Of a stretch of DNA of 64,000 nucleotides, positions 53,340-64,000 are shown in pieces. The stretch covers positions 258,025,863 through 258,089,862 of the forward strand of contig CP136064.1 of assembly GCA_032622095.1 (NCBI GenBank), in the 5' to 3' direction. The position numbers and the translations under genes are program-made. Under the pieces are notes generated by a model. That model had not been told where the DNA came from, searched no databases, and saw only the letters and a program-made list of their open reading frames with translations. Source of the DNA: Siphonodentalium dalli. Lineage: Eukaryota > Mollusca > Scaphopoda > Gadilida > Siphonodentaliidae. How positions within the stretch are numbered: the stretch's first letter is position 1; every line of letters starts with the position of its first letter.

Positions 53340-53770
53340 TAAATATGCGATATAATAAAATAACTAGTATTTATTGATATCTTAAAATGAATAATGTATA
53401 TGATATCACTGAATGATATCATAAAATGAATTTAAGATATCATAAAATTTAATATATGATATCACAAAATTTAATGCATTTAGTGGTATCAATTATTCTA
53501 TTTTGTGATATCACAAATTCATTTTATGATATCAATGAATATTTTATGATATCACTAAATGAATTTAGTGATATCAATAAATAGTCTTTGCATCCGAATT
53601 ATTGATATCACAAAATGAATATATGATATCACAAATTTGAATAAGTGATATCACAATATGCTTATAATTTTACGGTATCACATAGTCGATTTTGTGATAT
53701 CATATATTCATTTTGTGATATCACAAAATTAATTATTGATATCACAAATTGTAATTCAATTGAGTATTTG
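53340..53770. repeat. GATATC-rich degenerate array, right of the Polinton
   Basis: More than 20 occurrences of TGATATCA-like palindromes separated by AAAATGAATTTA-type spacers, with a period of about 15-25 bp. The same array is seen in shorter form left of the Polinton (34328-34450). Confidence 0.85.
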
Positions 53771-53831
53771 TCACTAAAAACAAGCATTCTGATTGGCCGA
53801 GAGCGGATAACTTTAGTTTTCGATTCACCGA

Positions 53832-54036
53832 CATCGGCCGCTTCAACGTGAATCAAATCTGAATGTAGCACGGTCAAATTTCATTGGCACAGAACGAGTA
53901 GCGAAACGAGCACACCCGCGCGTTGTTGTCTATAGATACCGTTCATCGGCCGCTTCAGCGTGCATCAAATCTGAATGTGGCACGGTACAATTTCATCGGC
54001 GCAGAACGGAGTAGCGAAAAGAGCCAACCCGCCCCA
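53832..54036 (+). repeat. Tandem duplication, about 113-bp unit
   Basis: TCATCGGCCGCTTCARCGTG, ATCAAATCTGAATGTRGCACGGT, AATTTCATYGGC and AGAACG.GTAGCGAAA occur in order twice. Confidence 0.85.
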
Positions 54037-54202
54037 CAGGAAATGGTTACGGAGCAGTGTTCCTAGTAAAGCAATGAACAAACCCAACGATTTGTGCACG
54101 GTGACAACAGCAAAATGAAAGTCTCGATTCGTGTAATGAAAACGACTAAATGATACTTTTTATAGTTTTTTTTGCAAATTCCTTGCTAGATTGAATTACA
54201 AT

Positions 54203-54348
54203 GGAGATAAACGTACCCTGTTTCGTTGTACATTCTGGCATTCGAGCATGAAAACAGTTTGTGAACTCGCCGGCAAGCCGGCTCGTTCACAAACTGTTTT
54301 CATGCTCGAATCCCAGAATGTACAACTCAACAGGGTATGTTTATCTCC
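54203..54348. repeat. Long palindrome (arms about 64 bp)
   Basis: GGAGATAAACGTACCCTGTT through GAAAACAGTTTGTGAAC pairs with its complement ending AACAGGGTATGTTTATCTCC. The centre is itself GC-rich and self-complementary (CGCCGGCAAGCCGGC). It may be a foldback MITE. Confidence 0.9.
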
Positions 54349-54486
54349 TAAATAGGTAATAAATAGAAGAACGGCGCCCCATATATATTCAAATGTGAAA
54401 TCCAATATGGCCGCTGGCGGCCATGCTTTAAAAAAAAACAGAATTCGAAAACAAAATTGTAAGTACATACATACGCTTTTGTTATC

Positions 54487-54840
54487 AGAATCGATTAATT
54501 ACAACAAAATAATGCTAACCGCTGTCAACTATGGTATAAAATCACCCAAAATGTGTTATTGATCAGCATGTTGTTCAACGAAATATGGCCGTATTATCAC
54601 TTTCGTATCACGAAATTTGACCATAGTACCACTTGATTTTAGAGTTATCAATCTTCATCAGCAATTTTGTTTGACGGTTTATTACACATTTCGAGAAAAA
54701 ACAAATTTCAAAAATCGATATCTGATCACTCTGAGCTTTGATGAGTGGGTTTATCGACTCGAATGAAATATTTTTCACCCCCGAAGCCAAAGAAATAGTC
54801 ATTTTGGAGCGTTAATTGGGATTATGCATCTTTAATTTAA
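54487..54840 (+). repeat. Dispersed repeat, copy 2 (other copy 1963-2108)
   Basis: See 1963-2108; the best-matching part is 54718-54840. Confidence 0.7.
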
Positions 54841-55199
54841 AGATGGTCTATCTCTTTCATGCCTCAATTATAACATAATGTTATATATCCCGATTTCAAA
54901 TAGCTATTTTGTGAATAAAATGCATTATAAAACTGAAGATAGGGTATAATATTTGTTTATAAAGACATAATAACTGGTTTATTTCGATGGTAATTGCCGG
55001 TAAATATCTGCAATTTGCCTTCATTGAGGGCGCTAACAAGTTAAAGTGCTCTCCCTTGGCACTCTCCGAACATTTTCGCGCGGAGTTTTATTCTCAAAAT
55101 AGCCCATAAAATTGTCCTACGAATGCCACAAGTAATTTTAAATGAAATTGATATTAATTGATGGAAGCTTTTCCATTCATAGTTATATTTTATACCCTT
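54841..55199. other. AT-rich intergenic DNA
   Basis: Nothing recognised. Confidence 0.5.
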
Positions 55200-55203
55200 T
55201 AAC

Positions 55204-55668
55204 CCTTTCAGTGCCAGGGGCCGATCTCATCGGCCCTAATTTACGGTCTGTAAAATCGGCCCTAAAAAAATAAAAAAAATGTTTAATTTTTTAATTTTTT
55301 TGGGTTGAATATTTTTGGGGTATGCTTAAGCATGCTATAGCGAATTTTAAAACAAACTGGATACAACCTTAGGGGCATGTTATAACTCAAAACTCTCACC
55401 AAGTATTCATAGTAATAATTTTGATGCCCATGAAAAACGTAAGATTTCCTGACACTAAACCTACAAAATAAGTCTGTTAAAGAATATAAGAAAAAATTAT
55501 TAAAATTGTAAAAAATTGTAAAAAATAATAACAAATGATGAAAAATTGTTAGGCCAATGCATTCTCTTATATATGCGAGGCGACCTATGGTCTACTCGCA
55601 TATATAAGAGAATGCATTGGCACAGGGTATATGGTTTGATACAAAAATCGGGCCTGGCACTGAAAGGG
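55204..55668. mobile_element. piggyBac-type MITE with TTAA target duplication
   Basis: TTAA (55200-55203) CCCTTTCAGTGCCAGG ... CCTGGCACTGAAAGGG TTAA (55669-55672). The 16-bp inverted ends beginning CCC and the TTAA duplication are typical of piggyBac-type elements. The interior is AT-rich and non-coding. A second palindromic MITE is nested inside it. Confidence 0.85.
55553..55621. mobile_element. Palindromic mini-element nested in the piggyBac MITE
   Basis: Perfect 27-bp arms (GCCAATGCATTCTCTTATAT-ATGCGAG) around a 15-bp centre. The same arm occurs at 14829-14980 and in half form at 58872-58900, so it is a dispersed family. Confidence 0.85.
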
Positions 55669-55672
55669 TTAA

Positions 55673-56270
55673 TCTTTATAAATTTTGCTTGGAAAGGATA
55701 GACCATCTTTAAATCTTAGAGAATCGCATACCCAGAGATGTTACAAAGCTATATTCATGTGTTTATAATATTTGATGGCTGTAGTGCTTGAATTCGTGAA
55801 GATTCACAATAAAATCTTGTAGCAATAAGTAAATGTCCGAACAATGGAATACATTATAATTATGCATGGATTAGTATTGTACATATTATTTGTTTTGCGT
55901 TGTCCTAATCTTCCGTACCTCATATATGACTGTAATCAGGGACGTGGCTAGAGGGTCTCCGTTCGGGGTGTCCACCTTGGGAAATTCCAATTGCACCGCC
56001 CCCTTAAATCAGAATTAGACCACATATAAGCTTTGCATAATTCCATTTGCACCCCCTTGTACCTCAGTGCTGAGGCCTAATATCCTATATATTCATAAAC
56101 CATGGTTCTATATTCCCGGTATGAGAACATTCAGATATTTTAACCTGAAACATTGCATAAATCCTACATCTAGTTGTCTAACTCTAGACAAATGCACACG
56201 GCTACGGGTAAGATACCAGGACACACCGGGCTGACCATGGTAGTTCGACCCGGTGTGAGAAATTTTTTAA
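55673..56270. other. Intergenic DNA
   Basis: No gene was recognised. GGGACGTGGCTAGAGG near 55940 looks like the edge of a dispersed repeat, but no partner was found in the window. Confidence 0.4.
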
Positions 56271-56329
56271 AACTATACAAGAAAATCGCAAATCCTAGCA
56301 TCTGGACTGGCCTCAACTGAAGTTTCCTA

Positions 56330-56815
56330 TAGTGTTGGAAATATCAAACTTGAAATCTGAACAAGAAAATCGAAAATTCCTAGCATCTAGACTAGCCTCA
56401 AGCCTTCCTAGAGTTGGAAATTTCAAACCTGACTTTCAGGTTGGAAAATTTCCAACTGATGACAATTCCAATGACATTGTTGACCAAATGTATGACAATA
56501 TTGTTTTCTTAAATTAACCAGCAGTTTTTGACTGGCCACGGGGGCGGGACCAGGACACAAGCTTCCCAAGTGTTTTAAATTTCCAACCTGACACCCCACC
56601 TAAGGTTGGAAAATTTCCAACTGATTGCCATTTCAGTCCAAAAATTTTACCAAAAGAAGGAAAATATGCAAATATTGGTCCAAAAATAATTAATTCCCCC
56701 AATAAATTGTTTGAAAATCAAACTACGAGAACTTTTTCAACCTATTGTTGGTGTAAAATTTCCAACTAATGTTTTGGCAGGTATGAAATTTCCAACTGTT
56801 GAAAATTTTGACCAA
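56330..56815. repeat. Degenerate GGAAATTTCCAAC repeat, followed by poly-G
   Basis: GTTGGAAATTTCAAACCTGA / GGTTGGAAAATTTCCAACTGA recurs about seven times. A run of about 14 G follows at 56825-56838. Confidence 0.7.
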
Positions 56816-57109
56816 AGTTGGGCGGGGGGGGGGGGGGGTGAGACACCACACCCCCTGTCGCCACATCTCTGACTGTAATATTATTATGCTTCGTTTTACA
56901 TGTTCCTTTTGTTTTCAACTGTATATGTGTAAGGTGTATCTTTGTGAGCTCTTCATTAATGGAGGAAATATATAAATATTGAGTAAGTTTTAATCACATT
57001 TAGTCCATCCCCTCCGACAGGGTCATATATACTTGCCAATCTACACCAAACGGGGGCATACTGATGATTTATGAATGGTCTCAGATAATGCACTCCTGGA
57101 ATCAGCTTT

Positions 57110-57612
57110 GAAAATATGGTCTCCCATTAGGGTTAGTTAAAATACAGGTATGGTCCCATGACGGTTAATTAAAATATGGCCACACCCAGAGAGGGTTAAT
57201 TAAAATATGGTCCGATGAGGGTTAATTATAATATAGTCACATGAGGGTTAATTAGAATGGTACCATGGTTTTTAATTAAAATATGGTCCCATAACTGATA
57301 GGATTTAATTAAACTATGGTCCCACGAGGGTTAATAATACTATGGACCCATGGGAGTTCATTTAAATATGGTCACATGAAGGTAAATTAAATATGGTAAC
57401 ATGAGAGTTAATTAAATATAAAACATGGTCCCATTATGAGGGTTAATTAAAATAAAATTTTGGTGTCATCAGTGTTGATTAAACTAGGGTCCCATGGGGT
57501 TAACAATTTAGTCTCATGATGGTCAATTAAAATATGGTCCAATGACGACTAATTAAAATATGCCCTCTCCCATGAGGATCAATTAAAACACGGTCCCAGT
57601 AGGGTTAATTTC
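57110..57612. repeat. Degenerate tandem repeat, about 26-30-bp unit
   Basis: About 17 imperfect copies of ATGGTCCCATGAGGGTTAATTAAAAT. Confidence 0.85.
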
Positions 57613-58467
57613 TGAACATTGTTCAATTCATATATCATTCTGATATATGCTGTGTGCAGAGAAATAAATAATATGTTTAGCATAAGGTCGCATTGTATGT
57701 TAAACAACCAATGTGAAGTGTTAGTGTGTTGGAACTTTTTTTAATTCTTATTAACATCTCTATTCATAGTTCAGATATATTGCGCATGCAAAGAAATAAA
57801 AAAAAAAAGTTTAGGGACCAAGACTAAAGTTCACTAAACGTCACTATTTACAAACAACACGAATGAGTTAACGTTGGGGTTGATTAATAATTACCATCCC
57901 AATTCAGTTAGAATATACATGTAACCTGCCGATGATTGTCGCGTATAAATACATGAAAAAGGGTTCACTGAACGATGTTAAATAATATGCTGAACACCGA
58001 TACAAAACAACAGCTCGAAGGGTTCATGTGTGAATTAAACTTCTTATAACATCGTCAAATCGCCATGCAATATAATAGTAGATAATCATGAAACAAATTA
58101 TCGTGTCGAGCCGAGATAACCGCAAAGCGATACGTGAATAAACATCGCGTCGAGATGCTCTCTCTTCAGGAACGCAAAAACAAATTACATATTTAGTCAC
58201 ATTTATCTCCATAGCCCCATTGGCACGTCAAAAATACGTTCACAGAAAACACCCATATATGGCGTAACAAGAGAATACTCTATTCTCACCAAATGTCCAC
58301 CGCAGAGGGTTCCACATCACCATAACGTGTGCAACACCTGGTAACCCTGGTAACCCTGCTATGGCACAAAAATAAGAACGATTTAATAACAAAGATCGCG
58401 CGATACTATATAATTATACCCCTAACACACATGGGCCTGTAGCGCACTCCGCTGACCGCCCCCTTTT
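57613..58467. other. Intergenic DNA
   Basis: A weak internal duplication (ATTCATA..TCAGATATA.GC..GC..AGAAATAAA, about 57640 and 57770). No gene recognised. Confidence 0.4.
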
Positions 58468-58569
58468 ACACCGATGCTATATACGCGCCTGCTTCGCGTT
58501 AATAGTACTATAATAAGTTCTTATTATAGTACTATTAACGTGAAGCAGGCGCGTGTATAGGATCGGTGT
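58468..58569. repeat. Long palindrome (arms about 49 bp)
   Basis: ACACCGATGCTATATACGCG ... CTATAATAAG, three-base centre TTC, CTTATTATAG ... GATCGGTGT. A few mismatches only. Possible foldback MITE or hairpin. Confidence 0.85.
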
Positions 58570-58901
58570 ACATGTATATGGGCATTGCAAGGGGGAAGTG
58601 GAGCGCGTTACAGGCACCACGCGACCGATTAAAAGTAACCCCACTGCACTTCCTCAGTGAAAGAAATGGGGCATTGTATTGAACACAACCGCAGCCAGGA
58701 CTATATTTAAATCCCCTATATTTTCCATACTGTATAATTATGATTACATCTGTCGATCGTCGTCTTTTATGGTCTATTCTCATCTGCCGTCGCGTGGGTC
58801 ACGTGGGTGTCTTGTCGCGGCCACTCTTAACCATTCATTGACTGGAGCTTCCTGAAAATTTACGAAAACCATGTGCCAATTCATTCTCCTACATAATATA
58901 A

Positions 58902-61900
58902 TCTCATATATATTTTGAAGACCTCTGTCTGTATGTATGTTTGTTTGTTTGTTTGTCTGTCATTTATACAAATCTACGATTCTCGACCGATCGGGACGAA
59001 ACTTGGTACGTGTGTGTAGTTTGACCAGGCGGTGGACGTTGTCGTATTGGCGAGCCCGTGCGGCGCCCGCTTCGCGCATGCGCAGACGAGATCTCGGAAA
59101 CGGGTGGAGCTATCGACTTGAAATTTGCTATGTGAATGTATCTTGCCCCGGATACGAATTTTATCGGGTCGCCGAGCCCGTGCGACTCCAGCTTCGCGCA
59201 TGCGCAGACGAGATCTCGGAAACGGGTGGAGCTATCGACTGTAAATTTGGTATGTGAATGTATCTTGCCCCGGATACGAATTTTATCGGATCGCCGAGCC
59301 CGTGCGACGCCAGTTTCGCGCATGCGCAGACGAGATCTCGGAAACGGGTGGAGCTATCGACTTGAAATTTGGTATGTGAATGTATCTTGCCCCGGATACG
59401 AATTTTATCGGGTCGCCGAGCCCGTGCGACGCCAGCTTCGCGCATGCGCAGACCAGATCTCGGAAACGGGTAGAGCTATCGCATGCGCAGACCAGATCTC
59501 GGAAACAGGTAGAGCTATCGACTTGAAATTTGGTTTTTGAATAGCCCGGACAACGTCGGGCTCATCAGCTAGTCTCATATATATTTTGAAGACCTCTGTT
59601 TGTCTGTCTGTCTGTATGTTTGTTTGTCTGTCATTGATACAAATCTACGATTCTCGACCGATCGGGACGAAACTTGGTACGTGCGTGTAGTTTGACCAGG
59701 CGGTGGACGTTGTCGTATTGGCGAGCCCGTGCGGCGCCCACTTCGCGCATGCGCAGACGAGATATCGGAAACGGGTTGAGCTATCGACTTGTAATTTGCT
59801 ATGTGAATGTATCTTGCCCCGGATACGAATTCTATCGGGTCGCCGAGCCCGTGCGACGCCAGCTTCGCGCATGCGCAGACGAGATCTCGGAAACGGGTGG
59901 AGCTATCGACTTGAAATTTGGTATGTGAATGTATCTTGCCCCGGATACGAATTTTATCGGGTCGCCGAGCCCGTGCGACGCCAGCTTCGCGCATGCGCAG
60001 ACCAGATCTCGGAAACGGGTAGAGCTATCTCATGCGCAGACCAGATCTCGGAAACGGGTGGAGCTATCGACTTGAAATTTGGTTTTTGAATAGCCCTGAC
60101 AACGTCGGGCTCATCAGCTAGTCTCATATATATTTTGAAGACCTCTGTTTGTCTGTCTGTCTGTATGTTTGTTTGTCTGTCATTGATACAAATCTACGAT
60201 TCTCGACCGATCGGGACGAAACTTGGTACGTGCGTGTAGTTTGACCAGGCGGTGGACGTTGTCGTATTGGCGAGCCCGTGCGGCGCCCGCTTCGCGCATG
60301 CGCAGACGAGATATCGGAAACGGGTGGAGCTATCGACTTGAAATTTGCTATGTGAATGTATCTTGCCCCGGATACGAATTCTATCGGGTCGCCGAGCCCG
60401 TGCGACGCCAGCTTCGCACATGCGCAGACCAGATCTCGGAAACGGGTAAAGCTATCGACTTGAAATTTGGTTATTGAATAGCCCGGACAACGTCGGGCTG
60501 GGTAGAGCTATCGACTTGAAATTTGGTTTTTGAATACCCCGGACAACGTCGGGCTCATCGGCTAGTCTCATATATATTTTGAAGACCTCTGTTTGTCTGT
60601 ATGTTTGTTTGTCTGTCATTTATACAAATCTACGATTCTAGACCGATCGGGACGAAACTTGGTACGTGTGTGTAGTTTGACCAGGCGGTCGACGTTGTCG
60701 TATTAGCGAGCCCGTGCGGCGCCCGCTTCGCGCATGCGCAGGCGAGATCTCGGAAACGGGTGGAGCTATCGACTTGAAATTTGGTACGTGTGTGTAGTTT
60801 GACCAGGCGGTCGTCGTTGTCGTATTGGCGAGCCCGTGCGACGCCCGTGCAGCGCATGCGCAGACGAGATCTCGGAAACGGGTGGAGCTATCGACTTGAA
60901 ATTTGGTGTGTGAATGTATCTTGCCCCGGATACGAATTTTGTCGGGTCGCCGAGCCCGTGCGACGCAAGCTTCGCGCATGCGCAGACCAGATCTCGGAAA
61001 CGGGTGGAGCTATCGACTTGAAATTTGGATTTTGAATAGCCCGAACAACGTCGGGCTCATCGGCTAGTCTCTTATATATTATGAAGACCTCTGTCTGTCT
61101 GTCTGTCTGTATGTCTGTCTGTCCTTTATACAAATCTACGATTCTCGACCGATCGGGACGAAACTTAGTACGTGTGTGTAGTTTGACCAGGTGGTCGTCG
61201 TTGTCGTATTGGCGAGCCCGTGCGGTGACCGTGCAGCGCATGCGCAGACGAGATCTCGGAAACAGGTGGAGCTATCGACTTGAAATTTGCTATGTGAATG
61301 TATCTTGCCCCGTGCGACGCCAGCTTCGCGCATGCGCAGACCAGATCTCGGAAGATTCTCGACCGATCGGGACGAAACTTGGTACGTGTGTGTAGTTTGA
61401 CCAGGCGGTCAATATGAGCTCATCATATTTCAGATCCGAGATCAACTTTTCACGTGCCGAGGTCAAATCTGTTTTTACGCCGTTTTGCGCTAATATATTT
61501 CAGTTCGGTGCTCACAAATCGATTCGATATAGCGCGAATAATAAATTGCCAGTCATATAATTTACATGGTTAGAATATGTGGCGCTTCCTCTTTCCAACG
61601 ATGTATCACACGCCTGTGTCCGTTTAAAGTTTCTACCTTAATTATCGGGAAGAACGCAGGACCATGCTTTGGTTATCGAAACACATTCCGTAAATCTATT
61701 ACGCCGTCAACAGATCGTGACGTGATCGCGTTTAACTCTTAACCGGCCGATGTCGCGTTAACTCATCACCGGCCGAGGTATCCACAAATGACATTGGGCA
61801 ATATATATATCTCGATAACGAGTGGAGCTATCGACTTGAAATTTGCTATGTGAATGTTTCTTGCCCCGGATACGAATTTTATCGGGTCGCCGAGCCCGTG

Positions 61901-62346
61901 CGACGCCAGCTTCGGGCATGCGCAGACCAGATCTCGGAAACGGGTGGAGCTATCGACTTGAAATTTGGTTTTTGAATAGCCCGGACAACGTCGGGCTCAT
62001 CGGCTAGTCTCAAATATATTTTGAAGACCTCTGTTTGTATGTCTGTCCTTTATAGAATCGAAAACGGGTTGACCGATCGAGACCAAACTTCCTATCCAAA
62101 GGTAAAATCCCACGGACACCGTCGGCGTCGCGTTTTGGAGAAGCTCAGACCACCCGTTCCCCACTCTCAGTCACAAAAACGGCACTGCGGTGGTTAATCA
62201 AGTGATAATTTAATGAGCGTTTGTTTTTGACGCATCGATACAAAGAGCGTTTGTTTACCATTCAACGTTATTAGCATCTGCAGAGAGATATACGGGAACA
62301 TCTAATATATAGAAACGGGTGGAGCTATCGACTTTAAATTTGGTAT
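58902..62346 (+). mobile_element. Head-to-tail array of six Helitron-like non-autonomous elements
   Basis: Units start TCTCATATATATTTTGAAGACC and end with a hairpin (AGCCCGGACAACGTCGGGCT) about ten bases before CTAG, the 5'-TC...hairpin...CTRR-3' layout of Helitrons. Boundaries are 58902-59572, 59573-60121, 60122-60565, 60566-61067, 61068-62007 and 62008-about 62346 (3' truncated). Each CTAG is directly followed by the next TCTC. Inside are two to four copies of a roughly 120-bp block (CGCATGCGCAGACGAGATCTCGGAAACGGGTGGAGCTATCGACTTGAAATTTGG). Copy 5 carries about 400 bp of unrelated sequence (61411-61810). The open frames across it are repeat by-products. Confidence 0.8.
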
Positions 62347-62369
62347 GTGAATTAATGTATCTTGCCCTA

Positions 62370-62958
62370 CACCCTTTGGTTGACCTAAATCAGTCAAGGT
62401 GTCGGTAACTGGCACGGGCGCCCTATTTGAATCCCTCTGGATGGCGGCCATTTTCGATCGGGTAGGGTGAGTGGAATTAATATTTAGATTGGCTTGGGGC
62501 CAAACTACAACATCCTTTGTTTGACCTAAATCGACCAAGGGGCCGATAAATGGCATAGTTGCCCTATTTTAACCCATCTGGATGGCGGCCATTTTGGATC
62601 GGAGTGGGGTAAGTGGGGTGAATATTTAGATTGGCTTGTGGCCACCTTACATCCCAACACCATTTGTTTTATCTAAATCGATCAAGGGGCCGAGAAATGA
62701 CATGATATTTTGTGCCATATTTGAACCCCTCTGCGTGGCGGCAAATTTGGCTCGGGGTGGGGTGATTGGGTGAATAATTATATTGGTTTTGGGGGTACCC
62801 TACACAATCTATTGTTTGACCTAAATCGGTCATGGGCCGAGAAATGGCATAGTTGCCCTATTTGAACTCCTCTGGGCGGCGGCCATTTTAGATCGGGTGG
62901 GGTGTGTGGAAAGAATGTCTTGGCGGCCACCCTACAACACCCTTTGTTTGACCTATAT
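62370..62958. repeat. Tandem repeat, about 145-bp unit, four copies
   Basis: Unit markers: CCTTTGTTTGACCTAAATCG, AAGGGGCCGA.AAATGGCATAGTTGCCCTATTTGAACCCCTCTGG, ATGGCGGCCATTTT.GATCGGGT.GGGTG, TATTTAGATTGGCTTG.GGCC. Copies are 10-20% diverged. Confidence 0.85.
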
Positions 62959-62959
62959 A

Positions 62960-64000
62960 TAAACATTTTAGAATAAGAAATAAAGAATGGAAGTCATCCT
63001 CGTCTTCTTGTTCTATAAATTAAGTAGCCTATCTATTGTTCTTAAAGGTGCTCAATCTGATCAGACGCTCCACAGGTTTCTGTACAGTGCAATTGGTGTA
63101 ATATGGTCTATAGTACGGTCATATCTAGTGTAGAGATTCGTGACATGATCTAGTATTTTTTTGTGGTTCGATAGTCTTTTAAGGTGAACCCCGTAAACGT
63201 GCATACATGCGCGTCTGATTAACGGGTAGTAACTGTATAGGAAACGCCCCGAACATACCACTATTGCACAATGACATCAGTTTGTTTGATCTAACTTATT
63301 TATCCACTCCAGCCCCAAAAACAATAGTCATTAATTTTGGCAAATTATGTCATTCCTTTTCGAAGTGCCTATCATCTACTGAAGGTGGATCCTACCACAG
63401 GCCAGAAATTGTGTCTCATTGAGTCATTGTGCCCCACCCATGTAACTCGCTGAAAGTCAAGCACACATAAACGTCTATAAATAAATCAGATGTGGCTATG
63501 TGAAATATGCAATAAATCCCCGTTTTCCATATCACAAAAAATGTATTCAGTATTATATGTAAATTTATCCAATAAAGATATTTTTCCCTTAAAATTGCAA
63601 AAATTAAATTAATTAATTTTGCCTTGAAAATTGGTTGCTGGGCCAGGTTCAACCTTCACCTGATGACAGCATTTTGAACAAATATAGTAACATGATTGTG
63701 TTATATGGCTAATATCTCTGGACTGGCGCCATGGATATTGGTCTGGAAATTAGAGAAATGTTAGAGGCAATGTCTCACTCTGACCCATGTCTAACTGTGG
63801 CCCACATTCCCCTATATCTGGTGCTGCAACATATTCTCGTGCAAATAGGTTTATATTATACCTAAATATTCACATTATGGGTTCATATTTTTTATTCATT
63901 TAAATTTGTTTAAATCAAAATTTAGAAAAACTAACGCCATTATACACTCTGCCAGGGCACCCCGCGTCACCACACCAAATTTCGTTGAAATCCGGGCACC
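62960..64000. other. Intergenic DNA, nothing recognised
   Basis: Short frames at 63061-63652 show no domain. No RNA gene was seen. Confidence 0.4.

Noticed and set aside
58937-61395. Overlapping Arg/Cys-rich frames repeating RRRDLGNGWSYRLE or REAGVARARRPDKIR
   Set aside because: Both strands of the Helitron-like internal 120-bp block; no evidence of selection on the protein.

Overview
The window reads as nuclear DNA of a metazoan, most likely a marine invertebrate; the phylum cannot be fixed from this sequence. It is AT-rich and gene-poor, with much satellite and MITE-like DNA and spliceosomal GT-AG introns. The only host-type coding sequence recognised is a pair of duplicated DEG/ENaC channel last exons near 15-16 kb. 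Nearly everything else is mobile or repetitive. There are no bacterial features, CRISPR arrays or recognisable RNA genes.

Layout: 1-14.1 kb holds dispersed repeats and several satellites (about 50 bp with a 513-bp higher-order repeat; about 68 bp; 44 bp; about 63 bp with a 619-bp higher-order repeat). The DEG/ENaC exon pair lies at 15.06-16.12 kb, followed by a MITE and a foldback element. 18416-33898 is a giant palindromic Polinton/Maverick-like element. 34468-53327 is a second, classical Polinton carrying polB, F-box-like, ATPase, integrase, penton, major capsid and protease genes. A 3-kb inverted-repeat transposon (49421-52437) sits inside one of its genes. 53.3-58.6 kb holds a GATATC array, palindromes, a piggyBac-type MITE and simple arrays. 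58902-62346 is a head-to-tail array of Helitron-like elements, followed by another tandem array.

Element 1 (15.5 kb) has AGTAGTATTG ends and a 6-bp target duplication (ACTGCA). It consists of two inverted 7.6-7.7-kb arms around a 186-bp centre. Each arm carries one intron-containing gene for a protein-primed family B DNA polymerase with N-terminal C2H2 zinc fingers. The centre keeps the C-terminal end of an adenain-like cysteine protease, so the palindrome probably replaced the other half of a larger virus-like element. Both polymerase copies are broken, at different places.

Element 2 (18.9 kb) has AGTAGT ends and an AACGAC target duplication, and a paralogue of its empty target lies at 54.36 kb. 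It appears to have two expression classes. Four small outer genes share one promoter module (TGACGTTCGG ... ATGACGTCGTCA ... CGCGC) and each ends at a histone-mRNA-type stem-loop (GGCCCTTTTCAGGGCC). The polymerase/virion block (37.4-49.0 kb) and one opposite-strand gene start at a different palindromic, TATA-containing promoter and end at AATAAA signals. One outer gene encodes two LYPDL motifs, the form of ALIX-binding late domains. Coupling of histone-type 3' ends to virus-like genes is the most unusual system seen here. The element is decayed: polB, ATPase, integrase, penton and several small genes are frameshifted, while the major capsid and protease frames are open.
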